Notes under the pieces: model-generated
The model's input: the letters and a program-made list of their open reading frames with translations, nothing else
What the model was told of the DNA's origin: nothing
Databases searched by the model: none
Shown: positions 1-7,779 of the stretch, one piece after another
Layout: every line of letters begins with the position of its first letter
How positions within the stretch are numbered: the stretch's first letter is position 1
DNA from: Leptospira fletcheri
Lineage (GTDB): Bacteria > Spirochaetota > Leptospiria > Leptospirales > Leptospiraceae
Length of the DNA stretch: 64,000 bases
Direction: 5' to 3'
Assembly: GCF_004769195.1 (NCBI RefSeq)
Contig: NZ_RQET01000004.1
Coordinates: 310,001-374,000 of the forward strand
Made by a program: the position numbers and the translations under genes

Positions 1-508
1 TGTGTTGGTTTTTAATCATCTCCGTTAAAAGATTCGGCCCGGCCACTGCAGCGTATTCTATGTCGGGTTTTCCGATCTTTTCCTTCACATGAGTGACGTA
101 ATCGGAAAAAGTCACGCTTCCGGTCTTTCTTCTCGTAGAAGAGGAAACAAGACCCTTGGTAAAAGATAATATGACGTGATTTTCCGATAAGGAAAGAGAG
201 GAACAAATGCGATCGATCACGTTCTCCTGTAACCTGGAGGGAACGGCAGAGATGATGATCCAATGGCCTTCAGTCAGGAAATCCGTATCATAGACGGGAG
301 TGACATTTTCCGGAAGGGGGACGTTCTCGTCCAAAAGTTCCACGGAACGATCCTTCTGTATTCTCTCGACCTTTTTTCTATCTCCGTACCATAAGAAGAC
401 TCGATCCGCCTTGGAGGAAACCATCGTAGACAGTTGGACCCCCATGGGTCCTCCCCCGAAAATCGCCACGTTCGGATAACGGATCTCCAGAATTTCTTCA
501 TCGTTCAT
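1..508 (-). CDS. gpsA: Glycerol-3-phosphate dehydrogenase [NAD(P)+], N-terminal part (runs off the left edge)
   Basis: The minus-strand frame opens with an ATG at 508-506 and stays open to base 1, so only about 169 N-terminal residues are visible. Residues 13-24 read NVAIFGGGPMGV, a GxGxxG-type Rossmann nucleotide-binding loop. Further on there is a W-I-I-I-S-A-V-P stretch, then ILSFTKGL and AGPNLLTEM, which match the NAD-binding core and the 'SGP(N/T)xAxE' region of GpsA. The family reduces dihydroxyacetone phosphate to sn-glycerol-3-phosphate for phospholipid synthesis in the cytoplasm. It is divergent from the lipoprotein gene at 686, with 177 bases between them. The family call is good; the catalytic lysine region lies outside the window. 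Confidence 0.85.
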   Translation of the reverse strand, partial: MNDEEILEIRYPNVAIFGGGPMGVQLSTMVSSKADRVFLWYGDRKKVERIQKDRSVELLDENVPLPENVTPVYDTDFLTEGHWIIISAVPSRLQENVIDRICSSLSLSENHVILSFTKGLVSSSTRRKTGSVTFSDYVTHVKEKIGKPDIEYAAVAGPNLLTEMIKNQH

Positions 509-685
509 CTAATATTCCGTAATTTCTCTTTCTGATGAAATGCATAGTTTCCTTTCCGAGCGAAACAAGAAAACCAATAAATCGATTCCGAGTTTTCAGG
601 TTGCCTTTCCGGACTCTCCGCCGAGTTTAGTTAGAAAATCGTAGTCGAAAAAAGAAAGACCGCTTTTCTTTCGACATTTCCTTCC

Positions 686-1474
686 ATGCGAATCCTAGTT
701 AGATTGATTCCGACATTCATTTGCGCGCTTCTTTTCACGGATTGTGCCACATATTGGTCCCATAGAAAGAATGATTTGCAGGACGTATTTACTTTCGGAG
801 TGGAAAATCCCGGCTATGGCGTGGGAGTTCGATTGGGTCCCTTGGCCGGAGGTTTCGTTTTTCAAGGCGGCGAGAGTGCGCCGGGAAAAAGGGATTTGGG
901 AATCGGCTACGGACTCCGCGGAGGAAGTTTCGGAAGCTATCGTTCTCAACAACTCATCTTCGGGATTCTAGGAAGCGATAAATTCCACTCTCTCCCATCC
1001 AAAAACTTTACCGTATCAGGACCATCTTCCGATACGAATCCGAACGGAAAAACGGATTCCGGCCCGAGAGAAAATTCCGGACTGATTTTTCCGGAGTTGC
1101 CAGACACCGAAAGCCAAGAAGGCACGGACTCCGAAATGGACGCTTTGGAAGAGCGCCAAAAAGCCAAGAGTTACTCGCTTCGTTATTTGCAATTTTATAA
1201 TATACCTGTAGACGAGAGAAGGAGAAAAAAGAAAGAAGCCTTCTTTAGAAAATACGTCCAGAGCTTGGATCCGGACAAAAGAAACGACGCGTTACAGGCC
1301 TATCTGGCCCAAAACCCCGAAAACAAAGACGATTATCCCTTGGCGTTTTTATACCAAATCGAAGTATATTTGGGTCTTCGATACGGAATAAGAATCGGTT
1401 TTAATGTAGCGGAATTTTTGGATTTTATTCTCGGTTTTACCGGATTGGATCTTTTAGAGGATGATATAGAATAA
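686..1474 (+). CDS. Putative lipoprotein, leptospiral, unknown function
   Basis: 262 residues. The N-terminus MRILVRLIPTFICALLFTDC is a short basic region, a hydrophobic core and a cysteine at residue 20, i.e. a lipoprotein signal with the relaxed lipobox common in spirochaetes. After it comes a glycine-rich segment (GVENPGYGVGVRLGPLAGG) that could be a small beta or membrane-associated region, then a low-complexity Ser/Asn/Gly/Glu stretch around residues 110-155. The C-terminus (about 225-262) is hydrophobic, ending near LDFILGFTGLDLLEDDIE. I recognise no catalytic motif. It stands alone between divergent gpsA and a convergent lipoprotein gene. It is likely envelope-anchored; function unknown. 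Confidence 0.7.
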   Translation: MRILVRLIPTFICALLFTDCATYWSHRKNDLQDVFTFGVENPGYGVGVRLGPLAGGFVFQGGESAPGKRDLGIGYGLRGGSFGSYRSQQLIFGILGSDKFHSLPSKNFTVSGPSSDTNPNGKTDSGPRENSGLIFPELPDTESQEGTDSEMDALEERQKAKSYSLRYLQFYNIPVDERRRKKKEAFFRKYVQSLDPDKRNDALQAYLAQNPENKDDYPLAFLYQIEVYLGLRYGIRIGFNVAEFLDFILGFTGLDLLEDDIE

Positions 1475-1496
1475 AAAAAGCCGCGGAATGCGCGGC
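1474..1496 (-). terminator. Intrinsic terminator for the OmlA-like lipoprotein gene
   Basis: GCCGCG (1480-1485) and CGCGGC (1491-1496) form a perfect 6-bp GC stem with loop GAATG. Read on the minus strand the stem is followed by a run of T (plus-strand A at 1473-1479), which suits the gene ending at 1527. On the plus strand the tail is only CTTCTTA, so it would be a weaker stop for the gene ending at 1474. Confidence 0.7.
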
Positions 1497-1526
1497 CTTC
1501 TTATAATTCGAAATCTTAAGGAAATA

Positions 1527-1892
1527 TCAAAGTTTATATTCGTATTTCGTAATGACGCCTTTTTTGTCCACGACCACCCGAATGAATTTCGTATCGGGGG
1601 AAATCTTAGAAGGCTTATCGGCGAGAGTCTTATAGGAATTCTTTTGATAAGTGGTGGACTCGAGATACCATTCCAACAAGGAGCCGTCCTGGGTGTTTTC
1701 CTCCACGGTGGGAGTTCCCAATAGCGCTTCGGCTTTCAGTCTCTTATCCCCTTGCTTGATCATATTCGCTTCCACAACTCGAATATCCGAATTCGGTTGA
1801 TAAGCCGGCTCGCTCTTCTTCTCTTCCGAAGAACAAGTCCCAAAAAATAAAGTCGCGGAAACCAGTAGGATCGCAGAAAAAATTTTTTTCAT
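1527..1892 (-). CDS. Small lipoprotein, SmpA/OmlA (BamE)-like
   Basis: 121 residues. MKKIFSAILLVSATLFFGTC is a lipoprotein signal with cysteine at residue 20, followed by a charged Ser/Glu/Lys linker. The mature part contains 'IKQGDKRLKAEALLGTP', then a hydrophobic 'LLEWYLES' strand and a C-terminal 'FIRVVVDKKGVITKYEYKL' strand pair. This layout (a helix ending in G-x-P, then W-Y strands and a last strand pair) resembles the SmpA/OmlA fold used by BamE, an accessory of outer-membrane protein assembly. Similarity is structural in style rather than strong, so the role in the Bam complex is not claimed. A terminator lies just past the stop. Confidence 0.6.
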   Translation of the reverse strand: MKKIFSAILLVSATLFFGTCSSEEKKSEPAYQPNSDIRVVEANMIKQGDKRLKAEALLGTPTVEENTQDGSLLEWYLESTTYQKNSYKTLADKPSKISPDTKFIRVVVDKKGVITKYEYKL

Positions 1893-1964
1893 CCCTCACT
1901 CCTTTTATGCCATCTTCTGAGGCGGATTAAAAGCGGATCTATTCTTGATCGAGGAACGGATTTG

Positions 1965-2414
1965 TCACGCGGAATTTCCTAACTTGGGTGCGAGTCGCAC
2001 CAAAAGATCGTCCAACGCCCGCTTCAATCGATCGACTTTTTCCTGAGTAAGACCCGAATCGGCAAACAGACGTTCCGGAATGCACTCGGCTTTCTTTTTG
2101 AAGTTTCTTCCCTTTGTAGTCAACTTTACGACCAAAGACCGTTCGTCCTCTTCGGATCTTTCCCGGGTCAGAAATTTCTGGGATTCCATCTTTTTCAGAA
2201 GAGGGGTCAGGGTGCCGGAATCGAGCAATAACTTATCCCCTATCTCTTTTAGAGGGATGCCGTCTTTTTCCCAAAGCACAAGCAATACGAGATATTGAGG
2301 ATAAGTCAAATCGAACTCGTCCAGAATGGGACGGTATAGAGCCGTAACCACTCTGGACAGTGCGTAGAGCGGAAAACAAATTTGCCGATCTAGACTTAAG
2401 AGATCTTCCTTCAC
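1965..2414 (-). CDS. ohrR: OhrR-family (MarR) organic-peroxide sensor repressor
   Basis: 150 residues from a GTG start at 2414-2412. The GTG overlaps the TGA stop of the peroxidase gene (GTGA, 2411-2414), a classical translational coupling, which is why I prefer it to longer readings of the frame. Residues about 8-20 (LDRQICFPLYALS) hold the cysteine equivalent to the peroxide-sensing Cys15 of Bacillus OhrR. They are followed by 'LTYPQYLVLLVLWE' and the winged-helix 'LLLDSGTLTPLLKKME' and 'RSEEDERS', all close to OhrR. No second C-terminal cysteine is seen in the last third except C at 'KKAECIPERL', so it could be one- or two-cysteine type. OhrR normally represses a thiol peroxidase (Ohr); here the partner is a glutathione-peroxidase-type enzyme. 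Confidence 0.88.
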   Translation of the reverse strand: MKEDLLSLDRQICFPLYALSRVVTALYRPILDEFDLTYPQYLVLLVLWEKDGIPLKEIGDKLLLDSGTLTPLLKKMESQKFLTRERSEEDERSLVVKLTTKGRNFKKKAECIPERLFADSGLTQEKVDRLKRALDDLLVRLAPKLGNSA

Positions 2415-2896
2415 TTTTTCAAAAGATCCTGAATCTGTTGGTCGATTTTTTCCGGAGGAGTCATCGGTGCAAAACGCTTGATCACTTTTCCTTGTTTGTC
2501 TACCAGAAATTTGGTAAAATTCCATTTTATCGAAGTACTCAGAAAACCCGGAGCCTCGTGTTTCAAATATTTGAAAACGGGATGGGCGCCTTCGCCGTTT
2601 ACTTCTATCTTTTTAAAAAGCGGAAACCGAACTCCGAAATTCATCTCGCAAAAATTCTGAATTTCCGAATCGTTTCCCGGCTCTTGATGACCGAATTGAT
2701 CGCAGGGAAAACCCAATATTTCCAAGCCTTCGCCCTTATACTTGTCGTACATAGCCTGAAGTCCTTTATATTGAGGCGTAAACCCGCACTGACTCGCCGT
2801 ATTGACGATCAAAAGCACCTTGCCTTGATAATCCCCGAGTTTCTTTTCCTGCCCGTTATTCAGGGTCGCCGTAAGTTCATATAGATTTTGTGCCAT
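2411..2896 (-). CDS. Glutathione peroxidase family protein (probably thioredoxin-dependent)
   Basis: 161 residues, full length for the family. The active-site motif NTASQCGFT has the peroxidatic cysteine at about residue 37, and 'GFPCDQFGHQEPG' supplies the conserved glutamine and the possible resolving-cysteine region. 'IKWNFTKFLVD' supplies the Trp-Asn pair. Bacterial Cys-type members reduce lipid and organic hydroperoxides with electrons from thioredoxin. The gene is first in an operon with ohrR, whose start overlaps this stop by four bases. An OhrR-type inverted repeat lies 25 bases upstream of the start, so peroxide-induced, autoregulated expression is likely. No signal peptide is visible, so it acts in the cytoplasm. 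Confidence 0.9.
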   Translation of the reverse strand: MAQNLYELTATLNNGQEKKLGDYQGKVLLIVNTASQCGFTPQYKGLQAMYDKYKGEGLEILGFPCDQFGHQEPGNDSEIQNFCEMNFGVRFPLFKKIEVNGEGAHPVFKYLKHEAPGFLSTSIKWNFTKFLVDKQGKVIKRFAPMTPPEKIDQQIQDLLKK

Positions 2897-2920
2897 GGAT
2901 AGAATAATCTCCCGATGAAT

Positions 2921-2944
2921 AATTAAATTGCATACAATTTAATT
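2921..2944 (-). promoter_or_regulatory. OhrR operator in the peroxidase-ohrR promoter
   Basis: AATTAAATTG (2921-2930) and CAATTTAATT (2935-2944) are exact inverted repeats around a 4-base centre. From memory, the Bacillus subtilis OhrR site has the same core, differing in this 24-base span at one central position. It lies between 25 and 48 bases upstream of the peroxidase ATG, where it would overlap a promoter. The match is directly visible; binding is inferred. Confidence 0.8.
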
Positions 2945-2993
2945 TCTTACAATCTATTTTTGCCCGAATTTATAAAAAAATCGCATTATGGGA

Positions 2994-4346
2994 TTAGATT
3001 TTAATTGAGAGGGAAAAAATAAATTGCCTATCCAACTTGGAGGACGCAGCCTCCCTCGGATAGACGGGATCCATGGAATGGCGGTACTGATAGGTAAAAC
3101 GAACCAAAACGGCGTCATTAGGAATATAGTCCAGAGTGGCCGTCCCTCCCCCAGTCTGAAACCCGTGCTTGGTTCCCGTTTGAACGATCATCTGTTCCCT
3201 GTCGGCGTATCTTTCGAATCTCAGTCCGATTCTCCATTCCGGAAGAAAACGATATCCGATCCAGAGATTTCCCGCATACTGCTGCCTATAAGCCTTACTA
3301 TTTCCTTCCATATAAGTGGGACCCGAAGAAAGATAGATCAGCTTCATATCATCCGCTCTTTTTTGATAACCGACGTCGAAAGAAGATGCGACGGTCAGAG
3401 TCTCGGAGGGTTTCCATTCCGCGATAAAATTATTGTAATACCGAACTTCCTTCGGAATCTGAGTCGGTTGTTCGTTTCCCATAAAGGTGTTCCATCGAAA
3501 CATCCAATGCTGAGTCGGAGTCCATTCCAAACGGAATCCGCCGGAAACATCCTTATTATTATCCGTAACGACTTGGTAACCGTTGTCCAAATGCAATTGA
3601 TAAGAGACTTTGTTGGTTATTCTCCCGCTCAACCTAGCGCCGGAAACGTAATAAGGAACGTTATCCAAGGCTAAGGATCTGGTATACACGAAGTTATCGT
3701 GGGAAATCCACGACTCGTAACCAATGTGTCCGAAGTAAATCCCCATATCCAACCAGGTGGATTTTCCGAGCTTGATACCTCCGTACGCCTCCTGCATATT
3801 TCGGACACTGAATTCGTTGCTTGTCTTTCCGGTCGTTCCTTCTCCAACATAGTTTGCTGCGACTGAAGTACCGAATTGAACGGCAAAGCGGCTTCTAAAT
3901 TTTTCGGTCTCCACTTGGGCGTCCAGATGAGCGAGATTGATATTGAATTCATTGGTTCGAGTCGCCTGAGTCGTATAGGCCGCTTCCTTAGAGTTAGGCC
4001 GGTTAAAATCCGCGTTGTAATAACTATCCACAAAGAACCCTATCTTAATAGGCAAAGGTGCGACGTAGGCAGGCTGAACCGATTGTGGAAGTACGGTATT
4101 TTCTTTTATTGTCACCGCCGTTTTCGGTGTTCCTTTTGCCGCGGATTCCGATTTTCCTTCGTTTTCCACGTGCGCTTCCTTTTCGACTTCCTCCTCTGTT
4201 TTTATTTTCCCGTCGACGCTTCGATTCTCATCGGAACGGATAGGAAGATTCAGAAAGAAGAATCCGAGAAGGCCTAAGATGAGATAAAAATGAATCAGCG
4301 GCAGAAATTCTCGATTCCGAAAATGATATTTAAAACGGGCAATCAT
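2994..4346 (-). CDS. Outer-membrane beta-barrel protein, BBP2 (OmpL-like porin) family
   Basis: About 451 residues from the ATG at 4346-4344; an in-frame TTG at 4415 would add 23 residues that look non-native. The N-terminus has a long signal-like hydrophobic segment (FLPLIHFYLILGLLGFFFLNL), then a Lys/Glu/Ser/Ala-rich periplasmic linker. From 'PLPIKIGFFVDSYYNADFN' onward the rest alternates aromatic and polar residues in strand-like blocks (for example FGHIGYESWISHDN, MFRWNTFMGNEQPTQ, WRIGLRFERYADRE) and ends in an aromatic/hydrophobic strand FIFSLSIKI. 'GFFVDSYYNADFNRP' is typical of putative beta-barrel porin-2 proteins. It likely forms a channel in the outer membrane. The substrate is unknown. 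Confidence 0.75.
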   Translation of the reverse strand: MIARFKYHFRNREFLPLIHFYLILGLLGFFFLNLPIRSDENRSVDGKIKTEEEVEKEAHVENEGKSESAAKGTPKTAVTIKENTVLPQSVQPAYVAPLPIKIGFFVDSYYNADFNRPNSKEAAYTTQATRTNEFNINLAHLDAQVETEKFRSRFAVQFGTSVAANYVGEGTTGKTSNEFSVRNMQEAYGGIKLGKSTWLDMGIYFGHIGYESWISHDNFVYTRSLALDNVPYYVSGARLSGRITNKVSYQLHLDNGYQVVTDNNKDVSGGFRLEWTPTQHWMFRWNTFMGNEQPTQIPKEVRYYNNFIAEWKPSETLTVASSFDVGYQKRADDMKLIYLSSGPTYMEGNSKAYRQQYAGNLWIGYRFLPEWRIGLRFERYADREQMIVQTGTKHGFQTGGGTATLDYIPNDAVLVRFTYQYRHSMDPVYPREAASSKLDRQFIFSLSIKI

Positions 4347-4567
4347 CTGTTTGAGTACTCTATTTTCGGACGGCGAAAGTCTATTTATTTTTCTAAACGG
4401 GCGGAATCCTAACAAAAACTTAACATTAAACGTTGAAAAATTAGCATCCGACTTTTTTATCAGTTGAGTCGGGGTCTTTGAAACGGGATTCCGAGCGGAA
4501 AATTCGCACGAGCGAAACGCTTAAGGTGAAATCGCTAAGATCGGACCGTAACGAAGAGGATTTTTAA

Positions 4568-6364
4568 ATGGAACAGCAAAGCATCCTGATCACCGCAATC
4601 ATTCTCTTAACGACCGCCGTCCTGTGCGTTCCCTTATTTAAAAAAGTCGGAATCGGCTCGATCATCGGCTATGTCGCCGGCGGAATCCTGATCGGTCCCT
4701 ACGGAATTCGCTTAGTGACAGGCGGAACCGAAATCCTGCACTTCGCGGAATTCGGAGTGGTCCTTCTTCTTTTTCTAATCGGATTAGAACTTCGGCCCCA
4801 GACCCTATGGATTCTGAGAAAACCCATCTTCGGAATGGGTCTGACTCAAGTCGTTTTATCTTCCGTGGTGCTGACATATCTGATCCACTGGATCTTTTCC
4901 ATAGAGTGGATCGCCGCCGCATTGCTCGGTGTTAGTTTTTCTCTTTCTTCCACGGCTTTTGCACTCCAATCTCTTGCGGAAAAAAACCAATTAAACACTA
5001 CGACAGGCAGATCCGCATTTGCCATCCTATTGTTCCAGGACCTTGCCGTAATTCCGATCATGGCAATCCTACCGTTGGCGGCGTCCGGTGGCGGAACGGG
5101 TCAACATCCCGGTTTCGATTTTACGAAATTCGCTCTGGCATTATTCGCCATACTTTTGGTCATCCTCGGAGGCAGATTTCTTACGAGACCTCTGTTCCGA
5201 ATCATAGCTTCTTCGGGAAATCACGAAATTTTCGTGGCACTTTCTCTGCTACTCGTACTTGGCGTAGCTTTGATTATGGAGCAAGTCGGGCTCTCTATGG
5301 CTTTGGGATCCTTTTTAGGCGGAGTGTTATTGGCGGATTCCGAATACCGACACGAACTGGAAGCCAATCTGGAGCCCTTCAAAGGACTTCTCTTAGGATT
5401 GTTCTTTTTAGCCGTAGGAATGTCGATGAATCTAGACGTTCTGAAACTGAATCCTTGGTTCGTATTGGGAATTTCCATAGGATTGATGCTCGTGAAAGGA
5501 TTGATTCTCTTTATAATCGGAAGGGTCAATCGACTGAGCTCGGAATCCGCCGCGAATTTATCCTTTAATATTTCGCAAGGAGGGGAATTCGCTTTCGTAA
5601 TTTTAAACGTTTCCGCTCAATTAGGAATATTAGAAAAACAGATTTCCGAATATTCCATCGTCGTCGTCACGGTTTCCATGTTATTGACTCCTTTTTTTAC
5701 GATCTTAAAGGAAAAAATTTTCGACCCTTTCTTTCGTAACGAAGAGGAAACTCCTCCGGACGTGATCGAGGAAAGAAATCGGGTCATCATCGCCGGCTTC
5801 GGAAGGGTGGGACAAATCATCGGTCGCATGCTCTATGTTCATCGGATAGGATTCACCGCATTGGAGCACAACGCAGAGCAGGTGAATGTGGCACGGAAAT
5901 TCGGATATAAGATTTATTTCGGAGATGCGAGTAGACTGGACTTATTAATCTCCGCCGGAGCCGAACAAGCGGACATATTGATCCTAGCGGTACAAGATAT
6001 GGATCTCTCAGTTAAAATCGCGGAATTAGTAAAGGCACATTTTCCGAAGCTGCAGATTATCGCGAGGGCAAGAAACAGGGCGCATTATTTTAAACTGTTG
6101 GATTTAGGAATCCGCAACATTCGCAGGGACACATTCGCTTCTTCTCTGGAAATCGGAGGGGAAGCCTTGATGGAATTGGGCTTTTTGCCCTCCGAAGTGG
6201 AGCGTATCCTCGAAAAATTCCGCGCGTACGACGAGGAAATGCTGATGGGCCAGTACAAAGTTAAACACGACGAAAAGGAATTGATCGCTTTTTCCAAGAA
6301 CGCCGTAAAACAATTAGAAGAATCCTTTGCCGCGGATAGGCTAGAAAAAGAAGCGGCTTCCTGA
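4568..6364 (+). CDS. CPA2 cation:proton antiporter with RCK (TrkA-N) domain, KefB/KefC-like
   Basis: 598 residues. Residues 1-390 contain about 12 hydrophobic segments with the CPA2 signatures 'FAEFGVVLLLFLIGLEL' and 'FAILLFQDLAVIPIMAILP'. The latter carries the Q-D pair of the ion-binding core. Residue ~407 begins 'NRVIIAGFGRVGQIIGRML', a GxGxxG nucleotide-binding RCK_N domain, followed by 'YFGDASRLDLLISAGAEQA', as in KefB/KefC. Such proteins exchange K+ (or Na+) for protons at the inner membrane and are gated by nucleotides or glutathione adducts. The next gene starts 11 bases after the stop, suggesting co-transcription. A second, only distantly similar antiporter lies at 43671-45443. Confidence 0.9.
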   Translation: MEQQSILITAIILLTTAVLCVPLFKKVGIGSIIGYVAGGILIGPYGIRLVTGGTEILHFAEFGVVLLLFLIGLELRPQTLWILRKPIFGMGLTQVVLSSVVLTYLIHWIFSIEWIAAALLGVSFSLSSTAFALQSLAEKNQLNTTTGRSAFAILLFQDLAVIPIMAILPLAASGGGTGQHPGFDFTKFALALFAILLVILGGRFLTRPLFRIIASSGNHEIFVALSLLLVLGVALIMEQVGLSMALGSFLGGVLLADSEYRHELEANLEPFKGLLLGLFFLAVGMSMNLDVLKLNPWFVLGISIGLMLVKGLILFIIGRVNRLSSESAANLSFNISQGGEFAFVILNVSAQLGILEKQISEYSIVVVTVSMLLTPFFTILKEKIFDPFFRNEEETPPDVIEERNRVIIAGFGRVGQIIGRMLYVHRIGFTALEHNAEQVNVARKFGYKIYFGDASRLDLLISAGAEQADILILAVQDMDLSVKIAELVKAHFPKLQIIARARNRAHYFKLLDLGIRNIRRDTFASSLEIGGEALMELGFLPSEVERILEKFRAYDEEMLMGQYKVKHDEKELIAFSKNAVKQLEESFAADRLEKEAAS

Positions 6365-6375
6365 TCATTCTATAT

Positions 6376-7635
6376 ATGAAAAATCGTTTTGGCCTTTCCT
6401 TATTCTTTCTGGTATTTTTAATCAACGTCGTTTTACCGGTGGTTCCCCGATCAGACGCGATCTGGAACGTTCCTACTGGAATGAGTATCCTATTGCAGGG
6501 AAATATAAATCTGGACGAATACCCCGAATTGCAGAAGGAATTCGGCGGTTATGGATTGGTCCATATCGACGGGAAATCCTATAATATTTTTCCGATCGGA
6601 GTCTCCTTGCTTGCCCTTCCGCAGTTGTTTCTGATGACACAGATCAATGGATCTAAAGAAATCCTCAATCATTCCTTAGAAGCGGGAAAATTCGTCGCAG
6701 CCGCCTGGATGGGAATCGCCGCTCTATTCGTATTTTTGGGTTTTCGGGAAAAACTCGGTCAGTCCAAAGCCCTTCTCTTTTCATTGCTATTCGCATTCGC
6801 TACCCCAGCTCTTTCCACCGGAGGCAGAGCGTTGTGGCAACAGAGCGGAGCACTTCTACTGAATAGCGCCCTTTTCTTCCTTTTAGTACGCGGAAGATAC
6901 GATATACGAACGATGATATGGGTGGGACTCGTTTGCGGACTCGGTGTTTGGGTGAGACCCACGACTCTTTTGGTTTCCGGCCCGGTTTTTCTGTTTTTCT
7001 TGGTAAAGCGAAGGCTTCGCGCTAACTGGATTCTTTTACCTGCCATACCCTTGTTCGCGGCCTATCTGATGTTCAACCTAAACTTGTACGGAAGTTTGTT
7101 TCCCGTATATTTTTCCCATCACATCGATCGGGTTTTTAAATTCGAAACGTTCGGGCAAGGGCTCGCGGGGATTTTGATTAGTCCGAACCGAGGTTTATTT
7201 ATTTGGTCTCCTTTTTTATTTTTTTCCGTGATCGGGATGTTAAAGATGAGAGGACAAAAGGACTCGAGCCTTTCTTGGCTATTCCTTTCCTGCATCGTAA
7301 CGCATCTTTTCTTAATTTCCAGTTTCGATATGTGGTGGGGAGGTCATTCCGTCGGCCCGAGATTACTGACGGAAATCCTACCGTTCTTTCTTTGGTTCGC
7401 AGCCAAAGGATCGCCTGATTTTTCGAAGTCGATGCCGACAAGAAGCTGGTTCCGATCGATTTGGGTGGCGACGTGCATCTTAAGCGTGGTTTTTCACCTT
7501 CGTGCGTCCGTGGATTTGGGCCCGACCCTATGGAACCGAAGCCCCCGAAATGTGGACGAATTTCCGGAAAGAGTTTGGGATTGGAAGGATCTACAGTTCC
7601 TAAGCGGAGATCACGCTTTAAAATTCTTTTTATAA
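6376..7635 (+). CDS. Polytopic membrane protein, GT-C glycosyltransferase-like
   Basis: 419 residues with an N-terminal hydrophobic segment, about 9-10 membrane spans and several short loops. A conserved-looking acidic/polar first loop (residues ~25-60) holds 'SDAIWNVPTGMSILLQGN' and 'SYNIFPIG'. Later blocks 'VRPTTLLVSGP' and 'WWGGHSVGPRLLTEILPFF' resemble membrane-embedded GT39/ArnT-type glycosyltransferases, which move sugars from lipid carriers in the periplasmic leaflet. The Asp in the first loop would be the candidate catalytic residue. It follows the antiporter by 11 bases. The family resemblance is inferred from motif style only; 'conserved membrane protein' is the safe reading. Confidence 0.6.
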   Translation: MKNRFGLSLFFLVFLINVVLPVVPRSDAIWNVPTGMSILLQGNINLDEYPELQKEFGGYGLVHIDGKSYNIFPIGVSLLALPQLFLMTQINGSKEILNHSLEAGKFVAAAWMGIAALFVFLGFREKLGQSKALLFSLLFAFATPALSTGGRALWQQSGALLLNSALFFLLVRGRYDIRTMIWVGLVCGLGVWVRPTTLLVSGPVFLFFLVKRRLRANWILLPAIPLFAAYLMFNLNLYGSLFPVYFSHHIDRVFKFETFGQGLAGILISPNRGLFIWSPFLFFSVIGMLKMRGQKDSSLSWLFLSCIVTHLFLISSFDMWWGGHSVGPRLLTEILPFFLWFAAKGSPDFSKSMPTRSWFRSIWVATCILSVVFHLRASVDLGPTLWNRSPRNVDEFPERVWDWKDLQFLSGDHALKFFL

Positions 7636-7671
7636 GATTTCGTTCGAGGGAAATTTCGAAAGGAAAGGAAT

Positions 7672-7743
7672 TGCGGGCAGAGGGACTCGAACCCTCACTA
7701 GAAGCTTGGAAGGCTACGGTGCTAGCCATTACACCATGCCCGC
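7672..7743 (-). tRNA. tRNA-Gly (anticodon TCC)
   Basis: On the minus strand the sequence folds as a tRNA with acceptor stem GCGGGCA/TGCCCGC. Loop CTTCCAA has anticodon TCC (plus positions 7710-7708), and the T-arm is GAGGGTTCGAGTCCCTC. The base after the acceptor stem (7672) gives discriminator A, and CCA is not encoded. The anticodon stem has one U-U mismatch. Confidence 0.95.
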
Positions 7744-7779
7744 GACGAATTTAAGGATAGTTTTTTGTTGGAGAGGAGG

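Noticed and set aside
2994..4415. TTG start of the porin gene 69 bases upstream of the ATG
   Set aside because: The added residues are Arg/Pro/Asn-rich and break the signal peptide; no ribosome site is seen.
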